From assembly GCA_963573315.1 (NCBI GenBank), contig OY752142.1, positions 1,612,001-1,676,000 of the forward strand: 64,000 bases of DNA, read 5' to 3'. Positions within the stretch are counted from its first letter, which is position 1, and each line of letters opens with the position of its first letter. Positions 36,206 through 48,388 of this stretch are shown here, piece after piece. Source of the stretch: Entomortierella parvispora. Lineage: Eukaryota; Mortierellomycota; Mortierellomycetes; Mortierellales; Mortierellaceae. The notes under the pieces are model-generated. The model saw nothing but the letters and a program-made list of their open reading frames with translations. It did no database searches and was not told where the DNA came from. The position numbers and the translations under genes were made by a program.

Positions 36206-39200
36206 ATGCAGCAGCCACAGCAGCCACAGGTCACTCAACCCAAAATTAGCCCGGAGGTCATCGCCAACCTCACCCAGGAGCAGATCACAAGCGTTCTCAA
36301 TGTAATTGAGCAAGTGTTTAGTCTGACTCTATCTGTCTACCGCTTAACTGTCCCGCTAACGTGCAGCTCGCTTCTGTCCAACAACATAGGCTGTGAAGAC
36401 ACTAAAGGCGGCTGGACATACCGAGGTATCGAACCATCAATATGCGCAGCTCATGGCGATCCTACGGGCCTATCAGGCCGCTCAAGCCTTGAACCAACAG
36501 CGCGCCCAGGCTGCCATTGGTAATAACTTGGAGACACTTGACAAGGTACAGTGTAGCAACAGGCAGGGCCGAGCAGAACCTCACCGATAGTTTTGTGCAT
36601 CTTTTATGTCTAGGTCTCACTCCTCAGCAGCAGCAGCAACAGCTACTTCTTCAGCAGCAGCAGCAGCAGTTCCAACAACTCCAGCAGGCGCAGCAGCTTC
36701 AGTTACAACAACAACAACAACTGCAACCACCAGGAGCACCACCTCTGCCGTTCACACATGGAACCCCATTTACTCCGGATCAGATTGCAGATCTCAGATA
36801 TCAGATTATTGCTTTCAAGCTCATCTCTGCCAATATGGCTGTGCCGCTTCATCTCCAGGAGGCCATCTTTTCGCCAAAGGTCGTGGATCAAGTCTTGAAT
36901 GCGCAGGAACCGACAGCATCGGTCTCTGGTAGAATCACAGATATCGTCCACAAACATCTGTCTGACAAAATCATGCCAGTGGTGGCCGACTTTAATGCCT
37001 ACTCGGAGCCTTTTTCATTTCTGCAAAAGGACATCTCTACAACAGCACATGCCTCGAGACAACAGCGCCTTCTCATCCCTAGTGTAACACCAGTTGGTCT
37101 CGACCCCTATGCCCTTGTGATGGAGCGGGATAGTTATTTGAGATCTCGAGTTCAAAATCGAATCGATGAACTAGACCATCGCAATCTGGAGCCAACACCA
37201 ACAGAGGCAACAGAGCTAGCAGGAGACAAACTGGAAGCGGATGTTATGGAAGCCAAGCCCGCCTCCTCTAAATTACAGGTCAAAGCTTTGATCGAGCTAC
37301 GATCATTGAAGCTACTGGAGAGGCAAAAGAAGGTATTGACTTGAATGAAAAAGTCCTGTTGGCAACGACCTGCGATGGCATTTGCTGACAAGAGATATTT
37401 TGCCTTTGATTAGCTTCGAGCCGAGATTGTAACTGGAATGTCCAAGGCGACTTTACTCGCTGCCTCAACTGATCGAGCTGCGTACCGTCGCATGAAGAAA
37501 CAGTCTTTGCGAGAAGCTAGAATGACAGAGAAACTAGAAAGACAACAACGACAGGATCGGGAAGGACGGGAAAAGCAGAAACATGTGGACTATTTGCAGA
37601 GCATTGTCAATCACGGTCGGGAGATGATTCAATGGCATCGCGCTCAACAGATGCGACAAAATAAGCTTGGTCGCCTCGTCTTGCAATTCCATTCCCATGT
37701 TGAGAAGGAAGAGGCGAAGCGTGTGGAGCGTATTTCCAAGGAACGTCTCAAGGCCTTGAAGAACGACGATGAGGAGGCATACATGAAGCTCATTGACCAA
37801 GCCAAGGACACCCGCATTACTCATCTGTTGCAGCAAACCGACTCTTATCTGGCCTCGCTGGCCGAGGCCGTTACAGCCCAGCAAAATGATGCCGTGCATA
37901 CTGACACGATCACACGTGGGGGCATTGAACTCATGGATGATGAAGCCGACTTTGACTATGGCGATGGAGTAAGTTCTTCGTCTCTAAGGGTTGATATTTT
38001 TTTTTACGTTGTCGATATGATCTTGCTTACACAAGTCGCGTATCTATAGGAGGATAACAGGCGTAACGACTACTACAATATTGCGCACAAAATCCAGGAG
38101 AAGATTACGAAGCAACCAACCATTTTATCTGGCGGAACCTTGAAAGAATACCAGATGAAGGGTCTTCAATGGATGGCGTCATTGTACAACAATCGTTTGA
38201 ATGGAATTCTGGCTGACGAGATGGGATTGGGCAAAACTATTCAGACCATCTCCTTGGTGACGTTCTTGATCGAAGCAAAGCAGCAAAATGGACCATTCCT
38301 TATTCTAGTGCCTCTTTCGTAAGTGCATAGTATCAATCGTCCTTGGAATTCCCTAGGCTAAAGCTAACATTTCATTTGATAGGACATTGACCAACTGGAC
38401 CTTGGAGTTCGAAAAATGGGCACCGCATGTGACGAAGGTTGTCTACAAAGGAGTCCCATCTCAAAGAAAACATATTCAACAGACCGAAATTCGCCATCGC
38501 AACTTCCAGGTGCTTTTGACAACGTATGAATACGTTATTAAGGATCGACCAATTCTCAGCAAGATCAAATGGGTGTATATGATCATCGACGAAGGTCATC
38601 GCCTGAAGAACGCCAACTCAAAATTATTCGTGACTCTGACACAACACTACTCGTCACGATACCGCCTTATTCTGACTGGTACACCGTTGCAAAACAACCT
38701 GCCAGAGCTTTGGGCGCTATTGAACATGGTCCTACCACGCGTGTTCAACTCTGCACAGTCATTCGACGAATGGTTCAACACTCCTTTTGCGAATACTGGA
38801 GGGCAAGATAAAATCGAGCTGAACGAAGAAGAAGCGCTTCTCATCATCAAGCGTTTGCACAAGGTTCTTAGACCTTTCCTATTACGTCGCCTGAAGAAGG
38901 ATGTAGAATCCGAGTTGCCAGATAAGGTTGAGCGCGTCATCCGCTGCAAGCTTACAGCCTTGCAGTCGAAGCTGTATAATCAGATGAAGAAACACGGCAT
39001 GCTGTTCACTCAGGCAGGCGAGAAAGGGTATGCCATGCGTTCTCGATATTCTTTAAACCATACTCCCGATAACTGAAATGCCTAACCTTTTACTACCCTT
39101 CCTACATTCATAGACGCACTGGGATCAAGGGACTTAACAATACGATCATGCAACTCCGAAAGATTTGCAACCATCCCTACGTTTTCGAGGAGGTGGAGCG

Positions 39201-41346
39201 CGTTATCGATCCAACAAAGACCAACGGCGACGGATTGTGGAGAGTGGCAGGCAAATTCGAACTCTTGGATCGTATGTTGCCCAAGCTGTTCAAAACTGGC
39301 CATAGAGTTTTGATCTTTTTCCAGATGACTGCGATCATGAACATTATGGAGGACTATTTGCATTATCGCCACTATCAGTACATGCGTCTGGATGGTTCAA
39401 CAAAGGTAAAAAAACCATCTTTCTTACTCTTTAAATAATTCGCTGCTCATGTTGTCTGATCTAACGCTGCCTTTTGCCTCACCGTGGGAACTAGTCTGAC
39501 GACCGCTCTGCATTGCTTAAGCAATTTAACGCACCGGACTCGCCTTACTTTGTATTCTTGCTGAGTACTCGCGCAGGTGGTCTCGGCCTGAACTTGCAGA
39601 CTGCAGATACCGTTATTATTTTTGACTCGGACTGGAATCCCCATCAGGACTTGCAAGCTCAGGATCGTGCTCATCGTATTGGTCAAACTAAGGAAGTCCG
39701 AATCTTCCGCTTGGTGACTGAGAAGTCTGTGGAGGAACACATTCTGGCTCGCGCTCAGTACAAGCTTGAAATTGACGGCAAGGTCATCCAGGCCGGTAAA
39801 TTCGACAATAAGAGTACGGCCGAGGAGCAGGAATCGTTCCTGCGTTCTTTGCTCGAGAACGACAACAACAAAGAAGAGGATGATGTCGAGGAAGAAGAGG
39901 ACATGAATGACGATGAACTCAATGAAATTGTCGCACGAAGCGAGGAAGAGATGAAGATATTTAAGAAACTTGACGAAGAAAGGAGACAGGTGGAGGACAA
40001 GGAGTGGCGGGATGCTGGATCAATCCTACCCAGACGCGAGCGAATGATCCAAGAATACGAACTTCCAGAAGTCTACCGTCAAAGCGATGATGCCCACATT
40101 GTAGAAGAAGTGGAAGAAGATCTGGGACGCGGCCAGAGAGCCAGGGTAGAGACCCGCTATGATGATGGCTTAACAGACGAGCAATGGGTCGACGCAATGG
40201 AAGACGAAACCAAGGATGTGAACGAGATTATTGCGGCAAAGGCTGAACGCCGTCGTAAAAGAGAGGAGAAGAAGGTGCTGAAGGAAACTGAGGGTTATGA
40301 TGACGAATCAGTAGAGCCACAGCCGATTCCAGCCAAGAAGGGTCGTGGACGTGGCAAAAAATTCCTGCAGGATCTTGATGAAGACTCTGAGCTCGTGGAT
40401 TCCACCTCATCCGCTAGTCGGAAAGGGAAGAAGGCCGCTCCAAAGGCGGCTGCCAGCCGTAGCAGAAAATCCAAGAAGTCAGATGCAGATGACTCAACGC
40501 AGGATGATGAACGTAAAGCTCTCAACAACGTTTTTGAGCAGTGTTACAAGGCGATTGAGACTTGTACTACAATCGAAGAAGGAATCATGCGTCGCCGATG
40601 CGAGTTGTTCTTGCATCTTCCCAGCAAGAAGGAGTATCCCGCCTATTACCAGATTATCCTCCAACCTATTGCCATGGACATGATTAAGAAGCGAATGCGA
40701 TCCTCATTCTACAAGACGGCTTCCCAGTTCCGTGAAGACTTTCACTTGATGTTCCGCAACGCACGCCAGTTCAACCTCGAAGGTAGCTGGGTCTACGTTG
40801 ACGCTGAACGGCTAGAGGTAAATTATATGTTGTCCTGTGGAGGAATTATCAATTGTTCACGATGAAGTCTCTAACGCTTTCTTTCATCGAAATCTGTAGG
40901 AGGCCTTTGATGAGGTGTTTGACAAACTCTGTCCCGGAGGAGAACTGTCGTTCGAAAATCAGTCTCAGAGTTCAGACGGTCAATTGAAGCGGCCTGCTCC
41001 TGGATCTGACGAGGATGTCATGTCACCAGAACATCGACCCAACAGTTCCCAGCGATCCCGTGGCAAATCTGCGTCACATGCTCGACAACACAGTCGAAGC
41101 AGCAGTGTAGGCTCCAGATCAACCTCTAGTAGGCGCGATCACAAACGCCAGAAGAGAGAACAGTACAACGAAGATGATGATGATGACGAGGAAGACGACG
41201 ATGAAGAGAACGAGAATCGCGATCAGAGCTTTGGTCATGGCCATAATTACAACCATGCACACGTTGACGACGATGACGACGATGAGGATGAGGATGTTGC
41301 TATTGGATCCCTGGATACTGAAGACAGCGATGACAGCGACCTCTAA
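36206..41346 (+). CDS. SNF2/STH1-type chromatin-remodelling ATPase with bromodomain
   Basis: Nine exons (36206-36301, 36390-36519, 36614-37332, 37414-37968, 38050-38318, 38383-39027, 39114-39405, 39495-40817, 40900-41346) encode 1491 residues. The protein is the motor of a SWI/SNF or RSC complex. After a polyQ stretch come a QLQ motif (about 128-165) and an HSA region (about 355-430, binding actin-related proteins). The ATPase core has [11 protein letters not shown] (Walker A, about 555), DEGHRLKN (Walker B), [20 protein letters not shown] and [12 protein letters not shown], ending with [11 protein letters not shown]. An acidic SnAC-like region precedes a bromodomain at about 1235-1340 ([20 protein letters not shown]). 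The tail is acidic, Asp/Glu-rich. The layout matches both SNF2 and STH1, and I cannot separate them from this sequence alone. Confidence 0.96.
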
Positions 41347-41353
41347 ATCTTCA

Positions 41354-41359
41354 AATAAA
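41354..41359 (+). terminator. Poly(A) signal AATAAA, SNF2-type gene
   Basis: AATAAA lies 8 nt after the stop codon of the remodelling ATPase gene. It is close, but it is the only full match before the convergent NDUFB2-like gene. Confidence 0.4.
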
Positions 41360-41595
41360 TTTGTGCACGTCTCAACCAAACGTTCCAGCTGTTCCTTGAT
41401 CGTTGACACAACATCCACAGGTGTATTTTTTCGTTCAATGTTTATTTTAGAAGTACAGTCCGGGAGGCAGACTTCCTGACGAATTGTATAAACTGTCTCC
41501 TGCTTTTGTGTATCGGTATTTCAGGGGTGAGAGAGAGGAGGGGGAAGGTCTAGGTGTAGTGCAATTTCTTGTTCCGGGTGAGTGTTGCGGTAAAC

Positions 41596-42211
41596 TTAAT
41601 GGTGCTCTCCCTCTGCGCTGTGTCCGTGTCCGTGTCCGTGACCATGGCCATCCCAAGGATGACGGAGACCCTAGAAGGATAAGAATTACAAAACAACGGA
41701 CAATGGTTAATATCAAAATACTCTCCCACACGTGTTGTTGCGACTATCATTCGAGCGTATTCTCCGGGAGTCTTTGAGGCATCAATTGACTGTCCCTCGC
41801 GAAAATAATGCAATCTTCCTGTTGAGAAATGGTTCCCGAGTCCTCGGTCGTAGATGTAATGGTGTGAACGCGCTTATCAGCTCCAGAATCTTCATAACCC
41901 TGCAGACTCTGCGTATCTGCCGAAATATCATGTATCAAGCTGAAAGCGGAGGGGATCGCGATCCTCGGAGTATTTTATCCTGCCTTGAGCGTCTAGTGTA
42001 TCTCCATCCTTGTCCTGGGGAGGTCCGGAAATCCTGCATGGTCCATGATGAGATGAGGAAGCAACGTTTTTGAGAGTCGTGAAGAACGTACGAGAACGAC
42101 GGGACCCTCCTCCTTGGCCTTGTACATAACCCAGAACCACATGGAGGCTCCGAGGACCTTGGCAACAGCCGAGTAGCGAGTAGCGGGCATATGGGGGTGG
42201 AAGCCAGCCAT
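41596..42211 (-). CDS. NDUFB2-like small subunit of respiratory complex I
   Basis: Two exons (42211-42092 and 41670-41596) give a 64-residue protein. After a short N-terminus there is one hydrophobic segment, VLGASMWFWVMYKAKEEGPV, followed by GLRHPWDGHGHGHGHG and a His-rich end. This layout (a single membrane span with WFW, then RHPWDGHGH) matches the plant and fungal NDUFB2-type accessory subunit of mitochondrial complex I, which sits in the membrane arm. I recall the family pattern and cannot search to confirm it. The intron is 421 nt, unusually long for such a small gene. Confidence 0.8.
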
Positions 42212-42537
42212 TGTGGAATATGTGTTGATGGAGATGTTTGAAGAGAGATGATCGGATCAGGCCTTCCTTTTCGAAATGCCGCCAGAGGGTTCATCATGCT
42301 CCGAAATGGGAGTAATGCAACGCTGGCGATCCGGTAGAGTTCGGTGACAAGTATCCCGCCTCCTCACAAAACACGTGACCTTCACAGCATCGACAACAGA
42401 GTCCTCCAGCAGTCACCAAAAAAAAAGAAAAAAAAAACAGGCCTGCACAACTGGCCTCTGCTTTGGTCTCCCTTTCTTATTTGATACCCTCATCACTCTC
42501 ATCCCCCCTCCCTCATCAACCATAACACATTGTCATC
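42212..42537. promoter_or_regulatory. Likely bidirectional promoter, NDUFB2-like / BUD20-like
   Basis: Divergent start codons are 326 bp apart. An interrupted A-run lies near 42417-42438. No TATA box is evident. Confidence 0.5.
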
Positions 42538-43166
42538 ATGGGAAGACTTCGCCGCTCAAGAGTGCACAAGGGAATCCGCGATATTCAGCGCAAATACCGC
42601 ACAAAACGCTATATGCGTGATCTCGACCAAATCCATGGTGATATCCAGCCCGAGAACGCCGCAAAGTTCGAGAAGCCAGAGCTTGACCCAGAGTTGCCCG
42701 GTCTTGGCCAGTTCTACTGCATCCCTTGCGCGTATGTAGTCGTCCTATTGAATTGGTCCATTTACACCTGGATCGAACTTTCTGAGAATACTACGCAGAT
42801 ACCTAAAGGAAACCAAAGGACTAACCCCTCCCCTTGCCTCTTTTTTACAAATCAAACAGTAAGCACCATATCAACAAGGTGTCGCTCGAGGAACATCAGA
42901 AAGGAAAGATTCACAAGAAGAGGTACGGAAGAAAGAGGATCTGAATCTACAGCCTGGACGGGACCGTGGAACCATCACCTCTTAACACTTTCAAAATCTC
43001 ATTTGGTCATATTAGAGTAAAGCTGTTGAAGGAGGAGCCTTATTCCCAGGCGGAAGCTGACGCGGCAGCAGGACTTCAGAGAGCTGACACCAAATCCAAG
43101 AAGGCAAAGGAAGCCATGATGGATATTTCCGAGAACTCGACTGCCACCACTACTACCACCGCATAA
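42538..43166 (+). CDS. BUD20: BUD20/ZNF593-type zinc finger, pre-60S ribosome factor
   Basis: Three exons (42538-42731, 42860-42922, 43016-43166) encode 135 residues. The protein opens with a very basic [20 protein letters not shown] segment. After it come [19 protein letters not shown] and [20 protein letters not shown], which form one C2H2 zinc finger of the U1-like type: C-x2-C, then His-x(n)-His. This is the BUD20/ZNF593 signature. In yeast, Bud20 shuttles with pre-60S ribosomal particles and helps export them (family knowledge). The zinc finger only forms after removing the 128 nt first intron, which supports that junction. The Thr/Ala tail is disordered. Confidence 0.93.
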
Positions 43167-43361
43167 GGAACCAAACAGAAAACTGCAGGAAGCACTATGA
43201 CATTTTGTTTTCCCCATCTTTTCAGATTTCTTCCTGCGTCTGTTTTTTTTCCATCTTTCTCTCCTCATATATTCCTTCATAAAAATGTATAATAGCACCT
43301 CCAACATTAAACGCATTGTTTCCATTTTTTTTACTTCAAGTTGACAGGGAGTTTACAGGAA

Positions 43362-44327
43362 CTAAAACGAAAGTTCACGCCCGACCGCCCATGCATAGAG
43401 ACGACTGTCAATAACTAGTTTGGATGGACCCCCGACAGACTCTTGGAGGTCTAGAGAGAACGATTTCAAATGTGTTGGTTAAAAATCTGAAGAGCAAGCG
43501 TTGATCTTAATCTTTCCGAGGATCATTTACCTTGAAGTGCCTTCAAGAGTCCTGTGATCGGTAGGGTGACTACCTGGAGACTCCACTCATCGTCCTCCAA
43601 GTTTGTCTTTCTCACACTTGAATCTGACAGCTCATTTTGCTCCATCTGGATCTACTCACGAATATGAGGACGAGGGGTATTAATACTTTTGCATGTTTTC
43701 TTCCTCATTGTGTCCCTTTTTTTCATTTTCTTTGGTCACCTCGACAACGACCATCTTGCTACAAGAAGCGGTCAGACCTGGCTCGTAAGAAATGGGCATA
43801 CTCGAGTGCACAACTTTAACTCTATGTCCGTTCTCAGAGCTGAACCCAGTCTCTTCCGCTAGCTCTCTGAGTGCAGCTTGCTCGGGGTCTTCGTCCGCGT
43901 CGATAAGACCGGAGGGGAACTCGATGGAGAAGGAGGCAATCGCGGGTCTGTACTGAACAACCAGAATGACGTTGGTTGCCTGACCTTGCAAGTTTTTGAC
44001 TACGGCAACAACATCAACCGCTAAAAAAAATCGATTGCCAAAAAAAAAAAAAAACGGTTAATATCGACATGCGAAATAACAGGATGGACGCCTCTCGACA
44101 GCAATCACCATATTAATAGGACTACCATCGACTGAAGGCCCACTGGCTTTGTTTTTTGATCCTGCATCTGGAGCGTCAGGCTTGATCCGGCGGCAGACTT
44201 CCCACTTTCGCTCTGTTCCTGAGGGATCATTGAAGGCGACCTCGTGCAGGGATAGCCAACGACCGTTCCCAAGTTTGGCGTCCTTGGTGGTTTCTATATC
44301 TGCCAGTGGCTTTGTGAGGGGTGTCAT
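43362..44327 (-). CDS. ADP-ribose pyrophosphatase (Nudix, NUDT5 type)
   Basis: Four exons (44327-44126, 44020-43740, 43651-43531, 43450-43362) encode 230 residues. The enzyme hydrolyses ADP-ribose and related ADP-sugars to AMP and a sugar phosphate. The Nudix box spans residues 105-127, with G105, E111, R119, E120, E123, E124 and G126 in the consensus positions. Around it, VDVVAVVKN and LVVQYRPAIASFSIEFPSG match NUDT5-type enzymes. The second intron uses an unusual GTGACC donor, but it has a TATTAAT branch-like site and restores WSLQVVTLPITGLLKAL in frame. An alternative donor at AA/GTATTA would leave a 35-40 nt intron and break the frame, so I rejected it. Confidence 0.9.
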
Positions 44328-44622
44328 TGTTGCGGTATATGGAGAATGACAGAGGTGAGGGCTGAAGAGAGAGAGAGTGAGAGAGAGAAAGAGAAGGAAG
44401 AATAAATGGCCGCAGCCAAAGGTGAGCACGATCTAACCCCGTGACGGAAAAACGCGGACGCGGTCTCTTTTTTTTTTTTTTTTTTTTTTTTGCCACGCAA
44501 TGACCGAGGGGTTGCGTCTTCATTCTTCCGCCCATTTACCTTTCTTCATCTTCATCTCCCTCGTCTAGCACCCGCGCTCTCTCTGTCTCTCTGTACCTCT
44601 GACACAACGTATATAGCTAATC
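44328..44622. promoter_or_regulatory. Likely bidirectional promoter with a T24 tract
   Basis: Divergent starts of the Nudix and Josephin genes are 295 bp apart. A homopolymer of about 24 T lies at 44468-44491, and a GA-rich run near 44370-44400. Such tracts often exclude nucleosomes in fungal promoters (inference). Confidence 0.5.
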
Positions 44623-46155
44623 ATGGACCTCGTCCCTTATATCTTTCATGAACAGGTATCGCACTAGTAACACCTCATATGCCCCACATGTCATTTGTCG
44701 CACTCCTTAGTCGATACCTAACTTGCCTTCTACGCTTCATGTTCTGGACTGGTTCGGTCCCAAAGCAAGAAGGCAATCTCTGCGCGCAACACTGCCTGAA
44801 CGCCCTACTTCAAGGACCTTACTTCACGGCCATCGACCTGGCGGAACTAGCCAGCCAACTGGATCAACAGGAACAGGATGCCCTTGGCAACGTTGGAGTT
44901 GGATCAAGACAAGTCAAGAGTCAGAACATGGATGACTCGGGCTTCTTCTCTGTCCAGGTATGTGTTTTGTCTTCACTTGTGCTTTTCACAATTACCATCC
45001 CCATAATGTCTCGTAGATTGGATTGCTAACTTGACTCTTGATGTCGACGACAGGTCTTGAGTCACGCGCTAAGCATTTGGAATGCCCAGATCATACCTTG
45101 GGGCGCCAAAGAAGTCAGCGATGCCAAATCACAGCCAGAGTAAAGTGGATCGACAATGACTGCAGGATACACATTGAGCAGGATTTTTTTTTTTTGTTGT
45201 GGGCAACTCTTAATGAATCTCGTGTCTCGCTTTTCTTCACATATCTAGGTGCGAGGTTGCGTTTATCTGCAACTTGCAACAGCACTGGTACACTCTTCGT
45301 CGATTTGGACCCTCCACACAACGGTGGTACGACCTGAATTCTCTGCACCCACGACCCCAACCCATGTCTGCCATTTATTTGGGAATGACACTATCCCAAC
45401 TTGAGCAAGAAGCATATTCTATTTTCGTGGTCCGGCCACTAAAGCAGGAAGATGAGTCAGTAGCCACCGGTTCGAAGCATCCAGTAGATGAAGCAGCAAT
45501 ACCCTTCGCGACACCATCAGCAGCGTCGATTTCCGTTTCTGATAAGCCGGTTCTTGATACGACAACGACTGTTGCTCTGCCAAGCGCTGGACAGAGCTCT
45601 TTTCTTACAGAACGTCAGGAGATGGAGAGAATCCGAAGAAAACGGTTAGAAGATCGTGAAAAAGCCGCTCAGTCTCAGCAAACCACCGCAGAGTCCTCAG
45701 CTTCACCAACGCCTTCTTCTGTGGACACATCCACTTCCACCTCCACGTCTTCCGACAGCAGCACTCAAAAAAGAACACGCATCGATTATCTTGGAGATGA
45801 GGTTGATCAAAAAGCCAGTGAATCCAAGAACAGCATATTGGTTCTAACCAAACCCTTCTTGCCTCGGTGTGAGGTGGATGATATGGCAGCGCGGATGCCT
45901 TTGGAGGATAAAAAACAGAAATTATCGACAAGTGCGGAGCAAACATTTGGTGGAGCAGGGTATCGTTTAGGCGGATCTCCCCCACCGCCGCCGGCTTCTG
46001 CATCACATCTCTCAGGCACGGATGCTTCCCTGCCGGCCGAGTTCATGGTAACAGACCAAGGAGGCTATGTTGACCAAAACGACGATGATATCGAGAGAAT
46101 CATGATGGAGCAGGCAATCGCCATGTCTTTGTTGTCCGATCAAGACCAGAAATAA
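44623..46155 (+). CDS. Ataxin-3-type Josephin deubiquitinase
   Basis: Four exons (44623-44655, 44766-44957, 45054-45139, 45249-46155) encode 405 residues. The first exon is only 33 nt (11 codons), and splicing restores IFHEQQEGNLCAQHCLN, the start of a Josephin domain. The catalytic cysteine is C17, and the general-base histidine is H116 in QQHWYTLRR. The third catalytic position is probably D132 in WYDLNS, where ataxin-3 itself has Asn. Residues 190-340 are a disordered Ser/Thr linker with a basic, coiled segment (ERQEMERIRRKRLEDREK). The C-terminus has a ubiquitin-interacting motif (DDIERIMMEQAIAMSLLSD). No polyQ tract is present. Members trim ubiquitin chains and act with p97/Cdc48 (family knowledge). 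Confidence 0.93.
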
Positions 46156-46325
46156 ATAAGCAACATTCAATGGCCATGACAGCAGGAAAAGCAAAAAAGT
46201 TTGCTCTTGAGAGTTCAAATGCTCGTTTTATTCTTTTTTTTTTTTCACGGGCTCGCTCATTCCCCGACACCGCCTTGTGTCCTAATAAAGCGATCATCGT
46301 GATTCATACGATGTATGGGTTTTGT

Positions 46326-47991
46326 TTAAAACAAAAAGGAAACGACGACAGCGGCCACAGACCAACACGCTGCAGAGACACCAGCATTCACCAGTTGTGA
46401 AGAAGTGGCCGAGGACGCCTTCTTACCAGCAGTCTCCACACTCTCCTCCGCACCACTCTCCGGAGACTCTTCAGTTTCCACTGGTGATGATGCAGAGGCC
46501 GTGTCGACATCCTCCTCCTCCTTTTTGGGCGCAGGGGCGGCCGCGGGCTTGATGGCGGCGACCTTGGGGGCCGGGACGGCGTTGTAAGGGATAGGATCAC
46601 CAATGCATTTGGCAATATCCATGGGCTTCATTCCTTTCTGTTTTCCCATAGTGAGCAAGGTGCGAGCCATGGTGACCATGAGTGGATCGCCATCGTGTTC
46701 CAAGGTGATGACACCCTTTTTAAGGCGAGGGACTTCGGATAGATCGTTTTTGAAGAGATTGACAATTTGTTTGGAGGTAATGGTCTTCTCGGGCAGTTGC
46801 CAGTCCTGCGTGTCCCAGTCGCTGGACCAGATCACGGTCTTGAAACCGAGCTCGCGTGCGATGGCGCGGACGCGGTTATCAATATCACCTATTGTGAGAG
46901 ATTGAAGAAAAGGTTGAAAAGGAAAAGCAGAGAGATGGATAGAGAGTTGGTGAAACAGTCAAATAGAAAAACGTTAGACATCGACGTGGCACGCGTGGTT
47001 GGGAAATCACGAACAAAACGCGCAAAGAGAAATAAAGGGGTGGGTAGGAAACGCGGAAAAATCTTGCTCGTGAATTATCGAGCAATGGAGACAACAGTCC
47101 TCTTCGGAATAAAGAATGAGATCGCAGGGATGATAATATCTTCTCGAATCGGGATGCAAACAGAAATCCAAACAGAAATCTTCGCTTTCCTGGCTGTTTC
47201 TTGCTTACCATATGGAGGTCGGAAGTACTTGACCTTGTATCCTGTATGGTCAAAGATGTATTTTTCGGTCCATTTGAGTTCGCCCACAATCTCCGCGTTG
47301 GTCAATGTCGTCAATCCAGAGTGAGACCAGGCTAAGAGAAAAGAGAAAAACAGTGAACCCGTTAGCCCTCCAATATCCCAAAAACCTATTAATTGAAGTG
47401 GCCTCTCAAATCCCTTTGGGAAACAAAAGCATTACTGTGACTAGCGAGATGATGGCCTCGATCGATGGTCTCCTTCAAGAGCCAAGGCGCCTTAGTGGAT
47501 TTCATTCCTGTGACAAAGAACGTGGCCGTGACATTCTTCTCGTCCAAAAGGTCCAACAGATGCTCAGTCACGCCCGGTTCTGGACCATCGTCAAAGGTCA
47601 ATCCCCAGACCTTCTTTTGAGGACACTCCACGATGTCATCGGGTGCAAAACATCCCGTGCAAGTCCACCAACATTCACTCTTTGGAGGATCTTTCTTGGG
47701 ACAGTCTGGTGGATCGCCAGGCGATTTGGTCTTTCGAACGGGCAACTTGGGTACCTTGGACCAATCCACCAACTTGGACCAAGCTTTGATCTCTGGTGTA
47801 TTCGCCTCTGGCTTCTCTCCGTAATCAGGCCAAGGACTGGTTCCTTTGGGATGGGAAATATCTGCCTTGTGAGCTATCTTGGCAACAGCCTCGATCAACG
47901 TAGAGGAAGAGAAGGCGGTCATGATCAGAGCCATGGACCCGACCAAGACCACTGTCGTGGACTTTTTTGTCGCGGGGCGTGTTTGTGACAT
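46326..47991 (-). CDS. Chitin deacetylase, probably GPI-anchored
   Basis: Three exons (47991-47436, 47331-47209, 46888-46326) encode 413 residues. The enzyme removes acetyl groups from chitin to make chitosan in the cell wall. NodB-homology motifs are in order: LTFDDGPEPG (D134 base, D135 metal), LASHTWSH (H185, H189 metal ligands), YFRPPYGD, WSSDWD and ITLEHDGD (catalytic His). The HTWSH motif forms only across the first splice junction. The N-terminus is a signal sequence with a hydrophobic core near residues 14-35. The end of the protein has an acidic Ser/Glu/Ala-rich stalk and a hydrophobic tail after LVNAG, as in GPI proteins (inference). All catalytic residues are present, so it is likely active. 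The second intron is 320 nt. Confidence 0.94.
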
Positions 47992-48388
47992 TTTTTTGTG
48001 TATCCACTTAGCGTGGGTGGATTCAAGGTGCTAGGAATGGAAGATCAGATAAGGAATGGCAGGGGAGTAGCGCAACGATAAGCGCAGGCGTGAAGGAGAA
48101 ATGGTGAGGGGGGAGAGTGAAAAAAAGAGGGAAGAGACAACAAACCAAACCCTTTAATTCGAAGTGCCCTAGGAACGCAACGCGTTCTCGAGTTCTGAAA
48201 TGCTCCTAACCACTTCTCTCATTGTGATATTTTTGGGGCTGATTGCAATTCCACCCAATACCACTCCATGCCCTGTGTGGGCATCGGAGAAAACGTAGGG
48301 TCAGCCGAGGAGAGAACAAGAGAGGTCGTGTGGGACACTGCTTTTTTTACTATACTTTATGTGGCTACAAAAACAAAGACTAACATAT
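47992..48388. other. Intergenic region, chitin deacetylase promoter side
   Basis: This 397 bp region lies between two minus-strand genes and should hold the chitin deacetylase promoter and the 3' flank of the SWI3-type gene. I see no RNA gene or distinct repeat. Confidence 0.45.
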
